Shown piece after piece: positions 1-8,927 of a stretch of 40,841 bases of DNA (positions are counted from its first letter, which is position 1; each line of letters begins with the position of its first letter). Under the pieces are notes generated by a model. That model did not search any database and was not told where the DNA came from. It saw only the letters and a program-made list of their open reading frames with translations. Source of the DNA: Halomonas sp. (GTDB taxonomy: Bacteria; Pseudomonadota; Gammaproteobacteria; Pseudomonadales; Halomonadaceae); NCBI RefSeq assembly GCF_014859505.1, contig NZ_JACUUD010000017.1, positions 1-40,841 on the forward strand, in the 5' to 3' direction. The translations under genes and the position numbers were made by a program.

Positions 1-5
1 CTCTG

Positions 6-788
6 ATGGCTACCACAACCCTGGTCCTGCTCCATGGTTTCATGGGTCGCGGCAACGACTGGAACGAGGTCATCAAGCACCTGCCGCCGGCAATCCGCTG
101 CCTCGCCCCCGACCTGCCCGGACACGGCGATGCCCCTCTGGACCCAGCGGATGAACACCTGCCGTTCGACGCCTACTGTGAGCGGGTCTGGGCCGGGCTG
201 ACCGAACAATTGCCGGAACACATCGCCCTGGCCGGGTACTCCATGGGCGGGCGCATCGCCGCCTGGCTGGCCGTGAGACATCCCGAAAGGGTCAATGCCC
301 TGATACTGGAAGGTGCCCATCCCGGGCTTGCGTCGAGCGCCGAGCGCCAGGCCCGCCTGGACCATGACGAAGCCTGGGCCCGGCGCCTCGAACAGGGCCC
401 CTGGCCCGATGTCCTGGAGGCGTGGTACCGTCAGCCGGTTTTCGCGTCGCTGGATGACGCCCGTCGCCGGGCCTTCATCGCCGCTCGCGCCTCACAGGAT
501 CCACGGCAGCTGGCCCGAGTCCTGCGTGCCGCCAGCCTGGGGCATCAGCCCGCGCTCATCCCCGGGGTGGCGGCGCTGGGTATGCCGTGCCGCTTCATCG
601 CCGGGCGGCGGGATGAAAAATTCTGCGCCCTGGGCGAGCGCTGGTCCCGGGGCTGCCCCGGCCTCGAACTTGTCAAACTGGATGGCCTGGGGCATAACTG
701 CCACGCCGAGGCCCCGAAAACGGTGGCCTACCTCATTCATCGCACCTGCCGCGACACGCAGGCCGTTGCCAAGAGCCGTGACCGTTAA
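6..788 (+). CDS. menH: 2-succinyl-6-hydroxy-2,4-cyclohexadiene-1-carboxylate synthase MenH
   Basis: An alpha/beta hydrolase of 260 residues that eliminates pyruvate from SEPHCHC to give SHCHC in menaquinone synthesis (cytoplasmic). Visible are the oxyanion-loop motif LLHGFMG (about residues 8-14), the nucleophile elbow GYSMGG with Ser79, Asp203 in AGRRDE and His230 in GLGHNCH, a complete catalytic triad. The ATG overlaps a TGA at 4-6 (TGATG), as expected if menD lies just left of the window; only its stop would be visible. The stop overlaps the menB start (TAATG). The order H-B-C-E matches the enterobacterial men operon. A generic hydrolase is the alternative, but the neighbours make MenH very likely. 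Confidence 0.93.
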   Translation: MATTTLVLLHGFMGRGNDWNEVIKHLPPAIRCLAPDLPGHGDAPLDPADEHLPFDAYCERVWAGLTEQLPEHIALAGYSMGGRIAAWLAVRHPERVNALILEGAHPGLASSAERQARLDHDEAWARRLEQGPWPDVLEAWYRQPVFASLDDARRRAFIAARASQDPRQLARVLRAASLGHQPALIPGVAALGMPCRFIAGRRDEKFCALGERWSRGCPGLELVKLDGLGHNCHAEAPKTVAYLIHRTCRDTQAVAKSRDR

Positions 789-1639
789 TGACTACAGCCA
801 CCACCTCCCGGATCATTTCTGCCGCCGACTGGCAGGATCACAGCGGCGCCTTCCAGGATGTGCTCTATCACAAGGCGGAAGGGATCGCCAAGATCACCAT
901 CAACCGCCCCCAGGTGCGCAATGCTTTCCGTCCGCTCACCGTCAAGGAGATGCAGCAGGCCCTGGCCGATGCCCGTTTCGACGAGACCATCGGCGTGGTG
1001 ATTCTCACTGGCCAGGGAGACCTGGCCTTCTGCTCCGGCGGCGACCAGCGGGTACGCGGCGACTCCGGCTACCAGGATGATCAAGGCGTGCATCACCTGA
1101 ACGTGCTGGATCTGCAGAAAGAGATCCGTTCCTGCCCCAAGCCGGTGATCGCCATGGTGGCCGGTTATGCCATCGGCGGCGGGCATGTGCTGCATCTGAT
1201 CTGCGATCTGAGCATTGCCGCCGAGAATGCCCGCTTCGGTCAGACCGGTCCCAGGGTAGGCTCCTTCGATGGCGGCTTCGGTGCCAGCTACATGGCCAGC
1301 GTGGTGGGCCAGAAGAAGGCCCGCGAGATCTGGTTCCTGTGCCGCCAGTACAACGCCCAGGAGGCCCTGGACATGGGCCTGGTCAACACCGTGGTGCCGC
1401 TGGAGCAACTGGAACAGGAGACCGTGGCCTGGTGCCGCCAGATCCTGGAACATTCGCCCATCGCGCTACGCATGCTCAAGTCGGCCTTCAATGCCGGCAC
1501 CGACGGCCAGGCCGGTATTCAGGAGCTGGCCGGCAATGCCACCATGCTCTTCTACATGACCGGAGAGGGACAGGAAGGGCGCAACGCCTACCTGGAAAAG
1601 CGCAAACCCGATTTTGACAAGTTCAAACGCCAGCCCTGA
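788..1639 (+). CDS. menB: 1,4-dihydroxy-2-naphthoyl-CoA synthase MenB
   Basis: A crotonase-fold enzyme of 283 residues that cyclises o-succinylbenzoyl-CoA to 1,4-dihydroxy-2-naphthoyl-CoA. Diagnostic MenB signatures are SGGDQ (83-87), the [11 protein letters not shown] segment (126-136) with the glycine of the bicarbonate-dependent class, and [13 protein letters not shown] (151-163) carrying the catalytic-site aspartate. The C-terminus [16 protein letters not shown] is also typical. Length and sequence are very close to the E. coli protein as I recall it (285 residues). The ATG overlaps the menH stop by one base, so translation is probably coupled. Identification is secure. Confidence 0.97.
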   Translation: MTTATTSRIISAADWQDHSGAFQDVLYHKAEGIAKITINRPQVRNAFRPLTVKEMQQALADARFDETIGVVILTGQGDLAFCSGGDQRVRGDSGYQDDQGVHHLNVLDLQKEIRSCPKPVIAMVAGYAIGGGHVLHLICDLSIAAENARFGQTGPRVGSFDGGFGASYMASVVGQKKAREIWFLCRQYNAQEALDMGLVNTVVPLEQLEQETVAWCRQILEHSPIALRMLKSAFNAGTDGQAGIQELAGNATMLFYMTGEGQEGRNAYLEKRKPDFDKFKRQP

Positions 1640-1664
1640 TGCCCCTCACGTGGCACAGGACGCC

Positions 1665-2684
1665 ATGATGTCGTGCCAGGTTCCGCTCATCGGACTTACC
1701 CTCTGGCGCTATCGGGTTGCCCTGCGCCAACCCCTGTCCCTGGGTCAGTTCACGCTCTTTCATCGAGAGGGCCTGCTTCTGGAATGGCAGGTTGAGGATC
1801 AGCGCATCATCTGGTCCGAGGTCAGTCCGCTGCCCGGCTTCAGCACCCATGGCCTCGAGCAATGCAGCCGGCAACTCCAGGATCTCCTCCAGGGGCCTGG
1901 CACTCTGGAGCAAAGGCTCGACACGGATCGGCTGGATCGGGCCGAACTCTGCCCCGAGGTACGCTTCGGGCTGGAAAGCGGTCGACTGCAAGGATCGACC
2001 CCGCTGGCCCCGGCCCGCGACCTGCCACGCTGCCGGTTGCTGCGCCACGACGCCGACTTGGACACGCTCCCCCGGGACCCCTGCATCAAACTCAAGGTCG
2101 GTCGCGCATCAGTGGCGGTGGACGGGCAACGCATCCGGCACTTGACCGGACGCCTGCAAGGCGACCAGCGGTTACGGCTGGATGCCAACCGCAGTTGGAC
2201 ACTCGACCAGGCCCGCAGCCTGAGCGACACGATGGATGCCCGGCGGGTGGAGTTCATCGAGGAGCCCTTGCTGCCCGGCAGCGACTATGCAGGCTGGTTC
2301 GCCGCCACTGGCCTGCCCTTCGCCTGGGACGAGACCCTGCGGGAAGCCTCCCCCGAGACCCTGGACAGCCGGCTGGACACCCCCGGACTGGCGGCCCTGG
2401 TGATCAAGCCCATGCTCACCGGCCTCGAGCGCAGCCAGGCCTGGGTGTCCGCGGCACGCCGCCGGGGGCTCGTCGTGGTGCTAAGCGCCGCCTACGAGAG
2501 CAACCTCACCCTGGACCTCTACGCCCGCCTGGCCGACCACTGGGGGCTGACCGGCCCCCAGGGCCTGGACACCTTCGCCCCCTTTACCCACGCCCTGATC
2601 GAACCCATACGCAGCCAGCCCGAACATGCCCGACGGCCAGTGCTGAGGCGTGACGATCTAGATTGTCTGGGACACTGGACATGA
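1665..2684 (+). CDS. menC: o-succinylbenzoate synthase MenC
   Basis: An enolase-superfamily enzyme that dehydrates SHCHC to o-succinylbenzoate. With the start used here (339 residues) the active-site set is complete: KLK lysines 142 and 144, metal ligands Asp173 (RLDAN), Glu199/200 (FIEEP) and Asp222 (AWDE), and the general base Lys248 (VIKPM). The frame is open from a TTG at 1614 that would overlap menB by 26 bases. I prefer the ATG at 1665 (or the next codon, 1668), because an AGGA lies just upstream at 1657-1660 and the extra N-terminus looks unlike the family. The stop overlaps the menE start (ATGA). Confidence 0.93.
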   Translation: MMSCQVPLIGLTLWRYRVALRQPLSLGQFTLFHREGLLLEWQVEDQRIIWSEVSPLPGFSTHGLEQCSRQLQDLLQGPGTLEQRLDTDRLDRAELCPEVRFGLESGRLQGSTPLAPARDLPRCRLLRHDADLDTLPRDPCIKLKVGRASVAVDGQRIRHLTGRLQGDQRLRLDANRSWTLDQARSLSDTMDARRVEFIEEPLLPGSDYAGWFAATGLPFAWDETLREASPETLDSRLDTPGLAALVIKPMLTGLERSQAWVSAARRRGLVVVLSAAYESNLTLDLYARLADHWGLTGPQGLDTFAPFTHALIEPIRSQPEHARRPVLRRDDLDCLGHWT

Positions 2685-4114
2685 CCGCAGCACCTAGTGA
2701 TTTCCTGCCCTGCCTGCTGAGCGAGGCGGCCCGCCGATGGCCCGGGCAAACGGCCCTGATTCGGCCGGGACAAAGCGACCTGAGCTTCGCCCAATGGTCG
2801 GATCGGGTCACCGAGCGGGCCCTGTCACTCAGTGAACAGGGCGTGGCACCCAACCAATGGGTCGTTCTCGGCGCGGAGCGCAGCTTGGAGACCCTGGTGG
2901 ATCTCTTCGCCGTGTTGCGCGCGGGGGCCCGCCTACTGCCGGTGAACCCGGCCATGCCTCCGGCGTCTGTGAAGGCGCTGATGCAGGTTCATGCCATGGC
3001 CTGGCGGATCGCCACCCCCGGGGACGCGGTCTTCGCCGGTCCTGGCACCCAAACTGACGCCAACACGCCTGGGCGCCCCTCGGGCCCGGAGCGCACAGGA
3101 CTTGCACTGCAATTCCCGACGGACGACATCCGCACCGGCGTTCTCACCTCAGGCACCACCGGTCAACCCAAGGTGGCGATGCATAGTTACGCCAACCACG
3201 TGCTGAGCGCCAAGGGGGCCAATCGGGCGATCCCCCTGGCCCAGGGGGATCGCTACCTGCTCTCCCTGCCGCTGTTCCACGTGGGCGGGCTCGCCATCCT
3301 GTTTCGCTGCCTGCTGGGGGGTGCCTCCCTGGTACTGGGGGAGCGGGCCGAGGACGTAGACCATCTGGCAGCCGCCGGCGTGACCCATCTCTCCCTGGTG
3401 GAAACCCAGTTGCAGCGACTGCTGGAGCAGGACTGCGCCCTGCCCCGACTCAAGGCGATCCTGCTGGGCGGCGGTCCGGTGCGCGCCTCCCTGCTGGAGA
3501 CGGCCCGGTGGCGGGGGCTGCCCTGCTGGATGAGTTATGGCCTCACCGAGATGAGCTCTCAGGTGCTGAGTCAGTCCCCCGAAGGCAGCGTCAAGGTGCT
3601 GGACCATCGCACATGCCGGGTGGACGACAACGGCGAGATCCTGGTGCGGGGTGACACCCTGTTCAAGGGCTATCTGCGCAACGGCGAGACGGACCCGGCC
3701 ACCGACGCCGAGGGGTGGTTCCACACCCGCGACCTGGGCCACTGGAGCGACCACGCCTTCGAGATTACCGGACGACTCGACAACCAGTTCATCAGCGGTG
3801 GCGAGAACATCCAGCCCGAGATGGTGGAAAAGACCCTCCATCAGCATCCGCAGGTGGTGCGGGCGATTGTCGTGCCCCGCCCGGACCGGGAATTCGGGCA
3901 ACGCCCAGTGGCCTTCATTGAGGTGCGGTCAGTCGTGGAAACCGAGGCGCTCAGGAGCTGGTTGCGCGAGCGCCTGCCGCCCTTCATGGTGCCCGTGGCC
4001 TTTCAGCCATTGCCCATCCAGACTGGACTCAAGATCAGGCGCCTGGACCTGGCACAGAGGGCCGAGGCCGATGGCGTCGCGGTGCTGTATCCTGACGATC
4101 GAACACCCTCTTGA
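2681..4114 (+). CDS. menE: o-succinylbenzoate-CoA ligase MenE
   Basis: An ANL-superfamily adenylate-forming ligase (477 residues) that activates o-succinylbenzoate with ATP and CoA, supplying the MenB substrate. Motifs in order: the P-loop-like TSGTTGQPKVA (near residue 156), YGLTEMSSQV, and the hinge/C-terminal motif GRLDNQFISGGENIQPEMVE. The catalytic lysine region near the C-terminus reads TGLKIRRLDL. The ATG overlaps the menC TGA (ATGA), the usual sign of translational coupling; a TTG 18 bases upstream is less likely. It is the last intact gene of the cluster. Men-specific assignment relies on context as well as the ANL motifs. Confidence 0.94.
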   Translation: MTAAPSDFLPCLLSEAARRWPGQTALIRPGQSDLSFAQWSDRVTERALSLSEQGVAPNQWVVLGAERSLETLVDLFAVLRAGARLLPVNPAMPPASVKALMQVHAMAWRIATPGDAVFAGPGTQTDANTPGRPSGPERTGLALQFPTDDIRTGVLTSGTTGQPKVAMHSYANHVLSAKGANRAIPLAQGDRYLLSLPLFHVGGLAILFRCLLGGASLVLGERAEDVDHLAAAGVTHLSLVETQLQRLLEQDCALPRLKAILLGGGPVRASLLETARWRGLPCWMSYGLTEMSSQVLSQSPEGSVKVLDHRTCRVDDNGEILVRGDTLFKGYLRNGETDPATDAEGWFHTRDLGHWSDHAFEITGRLDNQFISGGENIQPEMVEKTLHQHPQVVRAIVVPRPDREFGQRPVAFIEVRSVVETEALRSWLRERLPPFMVPVAFQPLPIQTGLKIRRLDLAQRAEADGVAVLYPDDRTPS

Positions 4115-4125
4115 GCGCGCGGCCC

Positions 4126-4329
4126 ATGTGGAAGCGCCCCGTCGACATCGATGCGCTGAATGACGCCAGCCGAGACACCCTGATGCAGTCGCTGGGTATA
4201 CGCATCACCCAAATCACCGACGACACGGTCTACGGCACCCTGCCCGTGGATAGCAGCACGGCGGGTCAGCGCAGCCAGATCACACTGGCCATGCGGCCGG
4301 TGCGGCCGTCGTCGCGGCGGTGGGAGTAG
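4126..4329 (+). pseudogene. menI: truncated 1,4-dihydroxy-2-naphthoyl-CoA thioesterase (MenI/YdiI-like) remnant
   Basis: The first ~46 codons (MWKRPVDIDALN through LPVDSST) match the N-terminus of YdiI/MenI hotdog thioesterases, which hydrolyse DHNA-CoA, the step after MenB. The family normally continues with a QPFGLLHGGAS-like stretch carrying the catalytic region; here the match stops at about 4257-4265 and the frame runs antisense through the end of pgeF to a stop at 4327-4329. About 90 residues of a ~137-residue family, including the active site, are missing, so the product cannot be a thioesterase. It begins 11 bases after the menE stop, as the next operon gene would. The break lies within about 10 bp of the pgeF stop codon. 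Confidence 0.82.
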
Positions 4330-5021
4330 AAGCGCGGCTCGCAGGCGGTGCAGAAGTGGCCGCCGCTGATGTGGGACACGCCCAGGCGCTCGAGGCGCAG
4401 GCGCGCCAGGCGATAGAGGTCCGCCATGTAGTGGCCCAGGCGGTAGGGGCTGGGGTCGAAGGCCTCGATGGCCTCGGGGTGCACCCCGACGAAGGCATGA
4501 TAGACCTCGGGACCCACCTCGAACTGGGCGTTGGAGATCGCCGGCCCCAACCAGGCGAGCTGCTCTTCCGGCGGCACGCCAAGCGCGGCCACCGTGGCTT
4601 CCAGCACGCCGCCCGCCAGCCCGCGCCAACCCGCGTGAGCCACCGCCACCCGGGTACCGCGATAGTCGCTGAAGAACACCGGCAGGCAATCGGCGGTGAG
4701 CACCACGCAGGCATAGTCGCGGTTGAACGCCACCGCGGCATCGGCCTCGGGCGACGTCGGATCGAAGCGCTGCTGTACCCGCGCGCCATGCACCTGGTTG
4801 AGCCACAGCAGCGGCCGTTCTTCATCGACCTGCTTCTGCAGCAGCCGCCGGCACAGGTCCACATGGTCGGCGTTGTCGCCCACGTGGTCCGCCGGATTGA
4901 AACAGGCGAAAGCGCCCTGGCTGGGACCCGTCTCGCGGGTGGTGACGAAGGCGCCCACGGAGGTGGGCACCGGCCAATCGGGCAGGATCAGGGAAGGCCG
5001 CAGGTCGGGGGCGTCGCTCAT
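4266..5021 (-). CDS. pgeF: peptidoglycan editing factor / multicopper-oxidase-like PgeF (YfiH)
   Basis: A DUF152/YfiH family protein, 251 residues, cytoplasmic. Family members in E. coli are linked to removing incorrectly incorporated amino acids (L-Ser) from peptidoglycan precursors, and others show purine-nucleoside phosphorylase or deaminase activity. The zinc-site residues are in place: His78 in NQVHG, Cys112 in TADCLPV and His129 in HAGWRG. The C-terminus (RRDDGRTGRMA...) is complete although it abuts the menI break. The ATG follows a GAGGA. It lies 24 bp after rluD and is probably cotranscribed with it. In E. coli and Pseudomonas the next gene is clpB; here that place is taken by the converging men cluster. 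Confidence 0.92.
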   Translation of the reverse strand: MSDAPDLRPSLILPDWPVPTSVGAFVTTRETGPSQGAFACFNPADHVGDNADHVDLCRRLLQKQVDEERPLLWLNQVHGARVQQRFDPTSPEADAAVAFNRDYACVVLTADCLPVFFSDYRGTRVAVAHAGWRGLAGGVLEATVAALGVPPEEQLAWLGPAISNAQFEVGPEVYHAFVGVHPEAIEAFDPSPYRLGHYMADLYRLARLRLERLGVSHISGGHFCTACEPRFYSHRRDDGRTGRMASVIWLR

Positions 5022-5045
5022 CGGCAGGTCCTCGGCGAAGACAGG

Positions 5046-6005
5046 TCAGCGCATCGTCTCGTGGTCGTGGCGCAGGTAGTCCAGCAGCATCAGAATGTCA
5101 TCCGGCAGCGGCGAGCGAAAGGTCGCCGGCTCGCCGCTGGCGGGGTGCACGAAGGCCAGCTTGCGGGCGTGCAGCGCCTGGCGGGGAAATTCGCGCAGGA
5201 TCTCCTTGAGGGGCTCGGCAGCGCCGGGCGGCAGCTTCAGCCGCCCGCCGTAGGTCGCGTCACCCACCAGCGGATAGCGCAGGTGCGCCAGATGCACGCG
5301 GATCTGGTGGGTGCGCCCGGTCTCCAGCCGGCAACGCACATGGGTATGGGCGCGGAAGCGCTCCACCACCCGGTAGTGGGTCACCGCCGGCTTGCCGGAG
5401 GCCGTCACCGCCTGGCGCTTGCGATCCTTGGGATGGCGACCGATGGGCGCGTCAACCTTGCCACCCGAGGTCATCACCCCCACGCACACCGCGTCATACT
5501 CGCGGGAGACGGTGCGCGCCTGCAGCTGCGCCACCAGAGTAGCCTGGGCGGCCAGGGTCTTGGCGACCACCATCAGGCCGGTGGTGTCCTTGTCCAGACG
5601 ATGTACGATGCCGGCCCGCGGCACGCCGGCAAGCCGGGGAGAGTGGTGCAGCAGCGCATTGAGCAGGGTGCCGTCCGGGTTGCCCGCCGCCGGATGGACC
5701 ACCAGGCCGGCCGGCTTGTCGATCACCAGTACCTCGTCGTCCTCGAAGACCACGTTCAGCGGGATCTCCTCGGGGGCGAAGCGGGTCTCCTCCTCGATCT
5801 CGGTGGCCAGCCGCAGCCACTCCCCCCCGTAGACCTTGTCCTTGGGCCTGGCGGGAGTTCCGTCGAGGGTGAGATCGCCAGCCTTGATCCAGGCCTTGAG
5901 GCGTTCGCGGGAGTAGTCGGCGAACAGTTCGGCGGCGGCCTGGTCAAGGCGCAGGCCGGCCATGGCATCGGGAATGCGTTGCTGGGCTTCCAGGGTCTGG
6001 GGCAT
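5046..6005 (-). CDS. rluD: 23S rRNA pseudouridine(1911/1915/1917) synthase RluD
   Basis: A 319-residue RluA-family pseudouridine synthase that modifies helix 69 of 23S rRNA. An N-terminal S4 RNA-binding domain (roughly residues 17-75) precedes the catalytic domain; the signature HRLDKDTTGL begins at 135, with catalytic Asp138. LETGRTHQIRVHL, also typical of the family, is present further on. Divergent arrangement with bamD and cotranscription with pgeF match the conserved yfiO/rluD/yfiH neighbourhood, which favours RluD over RluC or RluA. A TAGAAT-like -10 on this strand (complement of 6104-6109) lies upstream, but I see no convincing -35. Confidence 0.95.
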   Translation of the reverse strand: MPQTLEAQQRIPDAMAGLRLDQAAAELFADYSRERLKAWIKAGDLTLDGTPARPKDKVYGGEWLRLATEIEEETRFAPEEIPLNVVFEDDEVLVIDKPAGLVVHPAAGNPDGTLLNALLHHSPRLAGVPRAGIVHRLDKDTTGLMVVAKTLAAQATLVAQLQARTVSREYDAVCVGVMTSGGKVDAPIGRHPKDRKRQAVTASGKPAVTHYRVVERFRAHTHVRCRLETGRTHQIRVHLAHLRYPLVGDATYGGRLKLPPGAAEPLKEILREFPRQALHARKLAFVHPASGEPATFRSPLPDDILMLLDYLRHDHETMR

Positions 6006-6146
6006 GGTCGATGGGCTGCCAGTCAGCAGGGTGAAGAAAGGGAGGCACCGCCCGGTGACTGCGTTTTGCCGCGCAGTGCTTTATAGTGAGCGAGTCATAG
6101 CCGATTCTACCACGGCCCGTCCGCGTTGTTTGCCACGAGGATCACG

Positions 6147-6971
6147 ATGCGCGTTTTCCGACCTACCGCCCGTCTTGCGGCCATGCTGCTCGCCTCCAGC
6201 CTGCTGGTGGGCTGCGCCAGCAGCGGTTCCACCGACGAAGAAGAGGACGAGTTCGCCGGCGTTGCCGAGCGCGAACTCTACGAAGAGGCGCGCGACTCCC
6301 TGGAGCGGCGCAACTTCACCGCCGCCATCACCCGGCTCGAGGCCCTGGATACCCGTTTTCCCTTCGGCAACCACGCCGAACAGGCGCAGCTGGAGCTGAT
6401 CTACGCCTACCATGAGAGCGGTGACTGGGAGGCCGCCCGGGCCGCCTCGAGCCGCTTCATCCGCCTGCACCCGAGCCACCCCCAGGCCGACTACGCGCTC
6501 TACATGCGCGGCCTGGCCTCCTGGCAGGCGGGGCGTTTCAGCCTCGAGCGTCTGAAGCTGATCGACATCTCCAAGCGCGACCTGGGCGCCTCCCGCGACG
6601 CCTACACCGACTTCAGTGAACTGGTGCGCCTTTATCCCAACAGCCAGTATGCCCCGGACGCCCAGCAGCGCATCGTCTACCTGCGCAACCTGATATCCCG
6701 CCACGAGCTGCACGTGGCCGACTACTACCTGCGTCGGGGCGCCTACCTGGCCGCCGTGGAGCGTGGCCGCTGGGTGATCGAGAACTATCCCGAGACCGAG
6801 GCGTCCCGGGATGCCCTGGCGGTGATGGTCGAGGGTTACCTGGGCCTGGAGATGCGCGACCGCGCCCGGGAAGTGCTCGAGGTGCTGATCGAGAACGCCC
6901 CTCGCCACGACCAGCTGCGCGGCCGCACCTTCGAACCCAGGCACGTGCGCGCCCAGTCGCTCTCAGCGTAG
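6147..6971 (+). CDS. bamD: outer membrane protein assembly factor BamD (lipoprotein)
   Basis: The essential lipoprotein partner of BamA in the beta-barrel assembly machine, anchored in the outer membrane and facing the periplasm. The start at 6147 has GAGG six bases upstream and gives a short basic n-region, a hydrophobic stretch and the lipobox LLVGC, with Cys23 as the lipidation site. The mature part is built of TPR-like helical repeats (for example FPFGNHAEQAQLELIYAY and a GDWEAA repeat). At 274 residues it is slightly longer than E. coli BamD (245). A TTG-initiated extension from 6126 would spoil the signal peptide. A strong hairpin follows at 7017. Confidence 0.95.
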   Translation: MRVFRPTARLAAMLLASSLLVGCASSGSTDEEEDEFAGVAERELYEEARDSLERRNFTAAITRLEALDTRFPFGNHAEQAQLELIYAYHESGDWEAARAASSRFIRLHPSHPQADYALYMRGLASWQAGRFSLERLKLIDISKRDLGASRDAYTDFSELVRLYPNSQYAPDAQQRIVYLRNLISRHELHVADYYLRRGAYLAAVERGRWVIENYPETEASRDALAVMVEGYLGLEMRDRAREVLEVLIENAPRHDQLRGRTFEPRHVRAQSLSA

Positions 6972-7016
6972 TTAGCGCCGAGCAGGATGATGCCGACGTC
7001 GTGGCAGGCGTCCACA

Positions 7017-7052
7017 AGAAACCCCGCCGGGTCTCGACCCGGCGGGGTTTCT
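7017..7052. terminator. bidirectional intrinsic terminator between bamD and nadE
   Basis: A perfect 16-bp inverted repeat (arms 7017-7032 and 7037-7052, loop CTCG) with a GC-rich core and A/T ends, so it has an AGAAA/TTTCT flank on both strands. It sits between the convergent bamD and nadE genes and should end both transcripts. Confidence 0.85.
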
Positions 7053-7134
7053 GTTTGCGGTCTCGACACCGGCGGCCCATCGCCCACCGGCTTGGCTACA
7101 CGGCGCTTGCCACCGGGCGCTGCCCGAAGGGCGC

Positions 7135-8766
7135 TTACTCCCCCGGCTGCCAGCCGTTGACGATGGGGTAGCGGCGGTCGCGGCCAAAACCGCGTCGGGT
7201 GACGCGCACACCCACCGGCGCCTGACGGCGCTTGTACTCGCAGCGGTCCACCAGGCGAACAACCTGATAGACCTCCTCACGGTCGAAGCCGGCCTCGATG
7301 ATCGCCTCGGCGCTCATGTCGCCCTCGATATAGCTCACCAGGATGGCGTCGAGCACGTCGTAGTCGGGCAGCGAGTCGCTGTCCTGCTGGTCGGGCGCCA
7401 GCTCCGCCGAGGGCGGGCGCTCGATGACCCGCTCGGGGATCGCCGGTGACTGGGTGTTGCGCCAGCGGGCCAGCCGGTAGACCCAGGTCTTGTAGACGTC
7501 CTTGATGGCGTTGTAGCCACCCACCATGTCGCCGTAGAGGGTGGCGTAGCCCACCGCCATCTCGCTCTTGTTGCCGGTGGTCAGCACCATCAGCCCCTTC
7601 TTGTTGGAGATCGCCATCAGCAGCACGCCGCGACAGCGCGACTGAAGGTTCTCCTCGGTGGTGTCGCGCTCGGTGCCCTCGAAGGTCTTGGCCAGGGTGC
7701 TCATGAAGGCCTCCACCATGGGCTCGATGGGCATCACCTCGTAGGCCACCCCCAGCAGCTCGGCCTGCTGCGCGGCGTCCTCCCTGGAGATGTCGGCGGT
7801 GTAGTGGTAGGGCATCATCACCGCGTGTACCCGCTGCGGCCCAAGCGCATCCACCGCGATGGCCAGGGACAGCGCCGAGTCGATGCCGCCGGAGAGGCCC
7901 AGCACCACCCCCTCGAAGCCGCTCTTGTTGACGTAGTCACGCAGCCCGGTCACCAACGCGCAGTAGAGGTTCTCCTCGGGCTCCACGTCGGGTTCGGTCT
8001 CGCCTGGCTGCGGCACCCACCGGCCCTTCTCCCTGACCAGCTGCACCGGCATCAGGCCCACCTGCCAGTGGGGCGCCTGCACCATCAGCTCACCGGCGGC
8101 ATCCACGCAGGCGGAACCGCCGTCGAATACCAGCTCGTCCTGACCGCCGATCATGTTGACGTAGACGATGGGCAGCGCCACCTCGGCGGCACGGGCCTCG
8201 AGCAGGCGCAGGCGCTCGGCAGGCTTGTCCTGGTGGAAGGGCGAGGCATTGAGGCTGACCAGCAGCTGGGCACCGGCCTCCAGGGCCTGGCGCGCAGGTG
8301 CCTCGTCCCACAGGTCCTCGCAGATCATCAGGCCCAGCCTGAGCCCCTTGTGATCGATCACCAGCGGCTGGGTGCCGGCGGCGAAGTAGCGCTGCTCGTC
8401 GAACACCTGGTAGTTGGGCAACGCCTGCTTGGCATATTCGCCGAGCCACTCGCCGTTGTAGAGCGCGCCGGCCAGGTTCCAGGTCTGGCCCTCACGGCGT
8501 CCCGGGTAGCCGACGATCACCAGCACGTCGCGCACCACCTTCTCGGCCATGCGGGTGCGGGCCACGCGCAGGCGAGTCTCCATGGAGGGGCGCAGCAGAA
8601 GGTCCTCCGGCGGATAGCCGGTCAGGAAGAGTTCGGGGAGCACCACGATGTCGGCACCATGCTCGATGCGCGCCTCGCGCACCGACTCGATGGCGCGATC
8701 GGTGTTGCCGGGAATATCCCCGACCAGCGGGTCCAGCTGAGCCATCACCAGCGTCAGGTCTTGCAT
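7135..8766 (-). CDS. nadE: glutamine-dependent NAD+ synthetase NadE
   Basis: A two-domain enzyme (543 residues) that amidates deamido-NAD to NAD with ATP and glutamine. The N-terminal nitrilase-type glutaminase shows its Glu in VVLPELFLTGY and Cys in LMICEDLWDE; the C-terminal synthetase has the ATP-pyrophosphatase loop LSGGIDSALS and the TTGNKSEMAVGYAT motif. The frame is open for 41 more codons, but the family begins close to the MQDLTLVMAQLDP segment, so I use the ATG at 8766. An ATG at 8805 (13 residues longer) is the alternative, since it has a somewhat better GCGGGA upstream. Divergent from the small gene at 8928. Confidence 0.95.
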   Translation of the reverse strand: MQDLTLVMAQLDPLVGDIPGNTDRAIESVREARIEHGADIVVLPELFLTGYPPEDLLLRPSMETRLRVARTRMAEKVVRDVLVIVGYPGRREGQTWNLAGALYNGEWLGEYAKQALPNYQVFDEQRYFAAGTQPLVIDHKGLRLGLMICEDLWDEAPARQALEAGAQLLVSLNASPFHQDKPAERLRLLEARAAEVALPIVYVNMIGGQDELVFDGGSACVDAAGELMVQAPHWQVGLMPVQLVREKGRWVPQPGETEPDVEPEENLYCALVTGLRDYVNKSGFEGVVLGLSGGIDSALSLAIAVDALGPQRVHAVMMPYHYTADISREDAAQQAELLGVAYEVMPIEPMVEAFMSTLAKTFEGTERDTTEENLQSRCRGVLLMAISNKKGLMVLTTGNKSEMAVGYATLYGDMVGGYNAIKDVYKTWVYRLARWRNTQSPAIPERVIERPPSAELAPDQQDSDSLPDYDVLDAILVSYIEGDMSAEAIIEAGFDREEVYQVVRLVDRCEYKRRQAPVGVRVTRRGFGRDRRYPIVNGWQPGE

Positions 8767-8833
8767 GGGCTTGGAAATCTCTCGAGAATCGACGGATATG
8801 CTCATTGTCCCGCAAGGGAAGCCGAGTGGCAAA

Positions 8834-8911
8834 GCCATCCCGCCCCCACCTGCTAGGTGAATCGACCGGCAACGCCATCCTGCCCCCACAACGCCATCAC
8901 GCCCCCTACCT
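8834..8911. repeat. three short direct repeats in the nadE / 8928 intergenic region
   Basis: The word GCCATCNYGCCCCC (approximate consensus) occurs three times, starting at 8834, 8874 and 8893; the first and third copies are followed by ACCTG. They lie in the divergent promoter region. They could be binding sites for a regulator or low-complexity drift; the sequence alone does not decide. Confidence 0.4.
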
Positions 8912-8927
8912 GGGAGTCCCGACTGGA

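Noticed and set aside
4320-6086. A 588-codon open frame on the + strand
   Set aside because: Antisense shadow of pgeF and rluD, both of which have complete motifs.
8767-8889. 41-codon upstream extension of nadE
   Set aside because: Low-complexity, Gly-rich and not family-like; it runs through the divergent promoter region.
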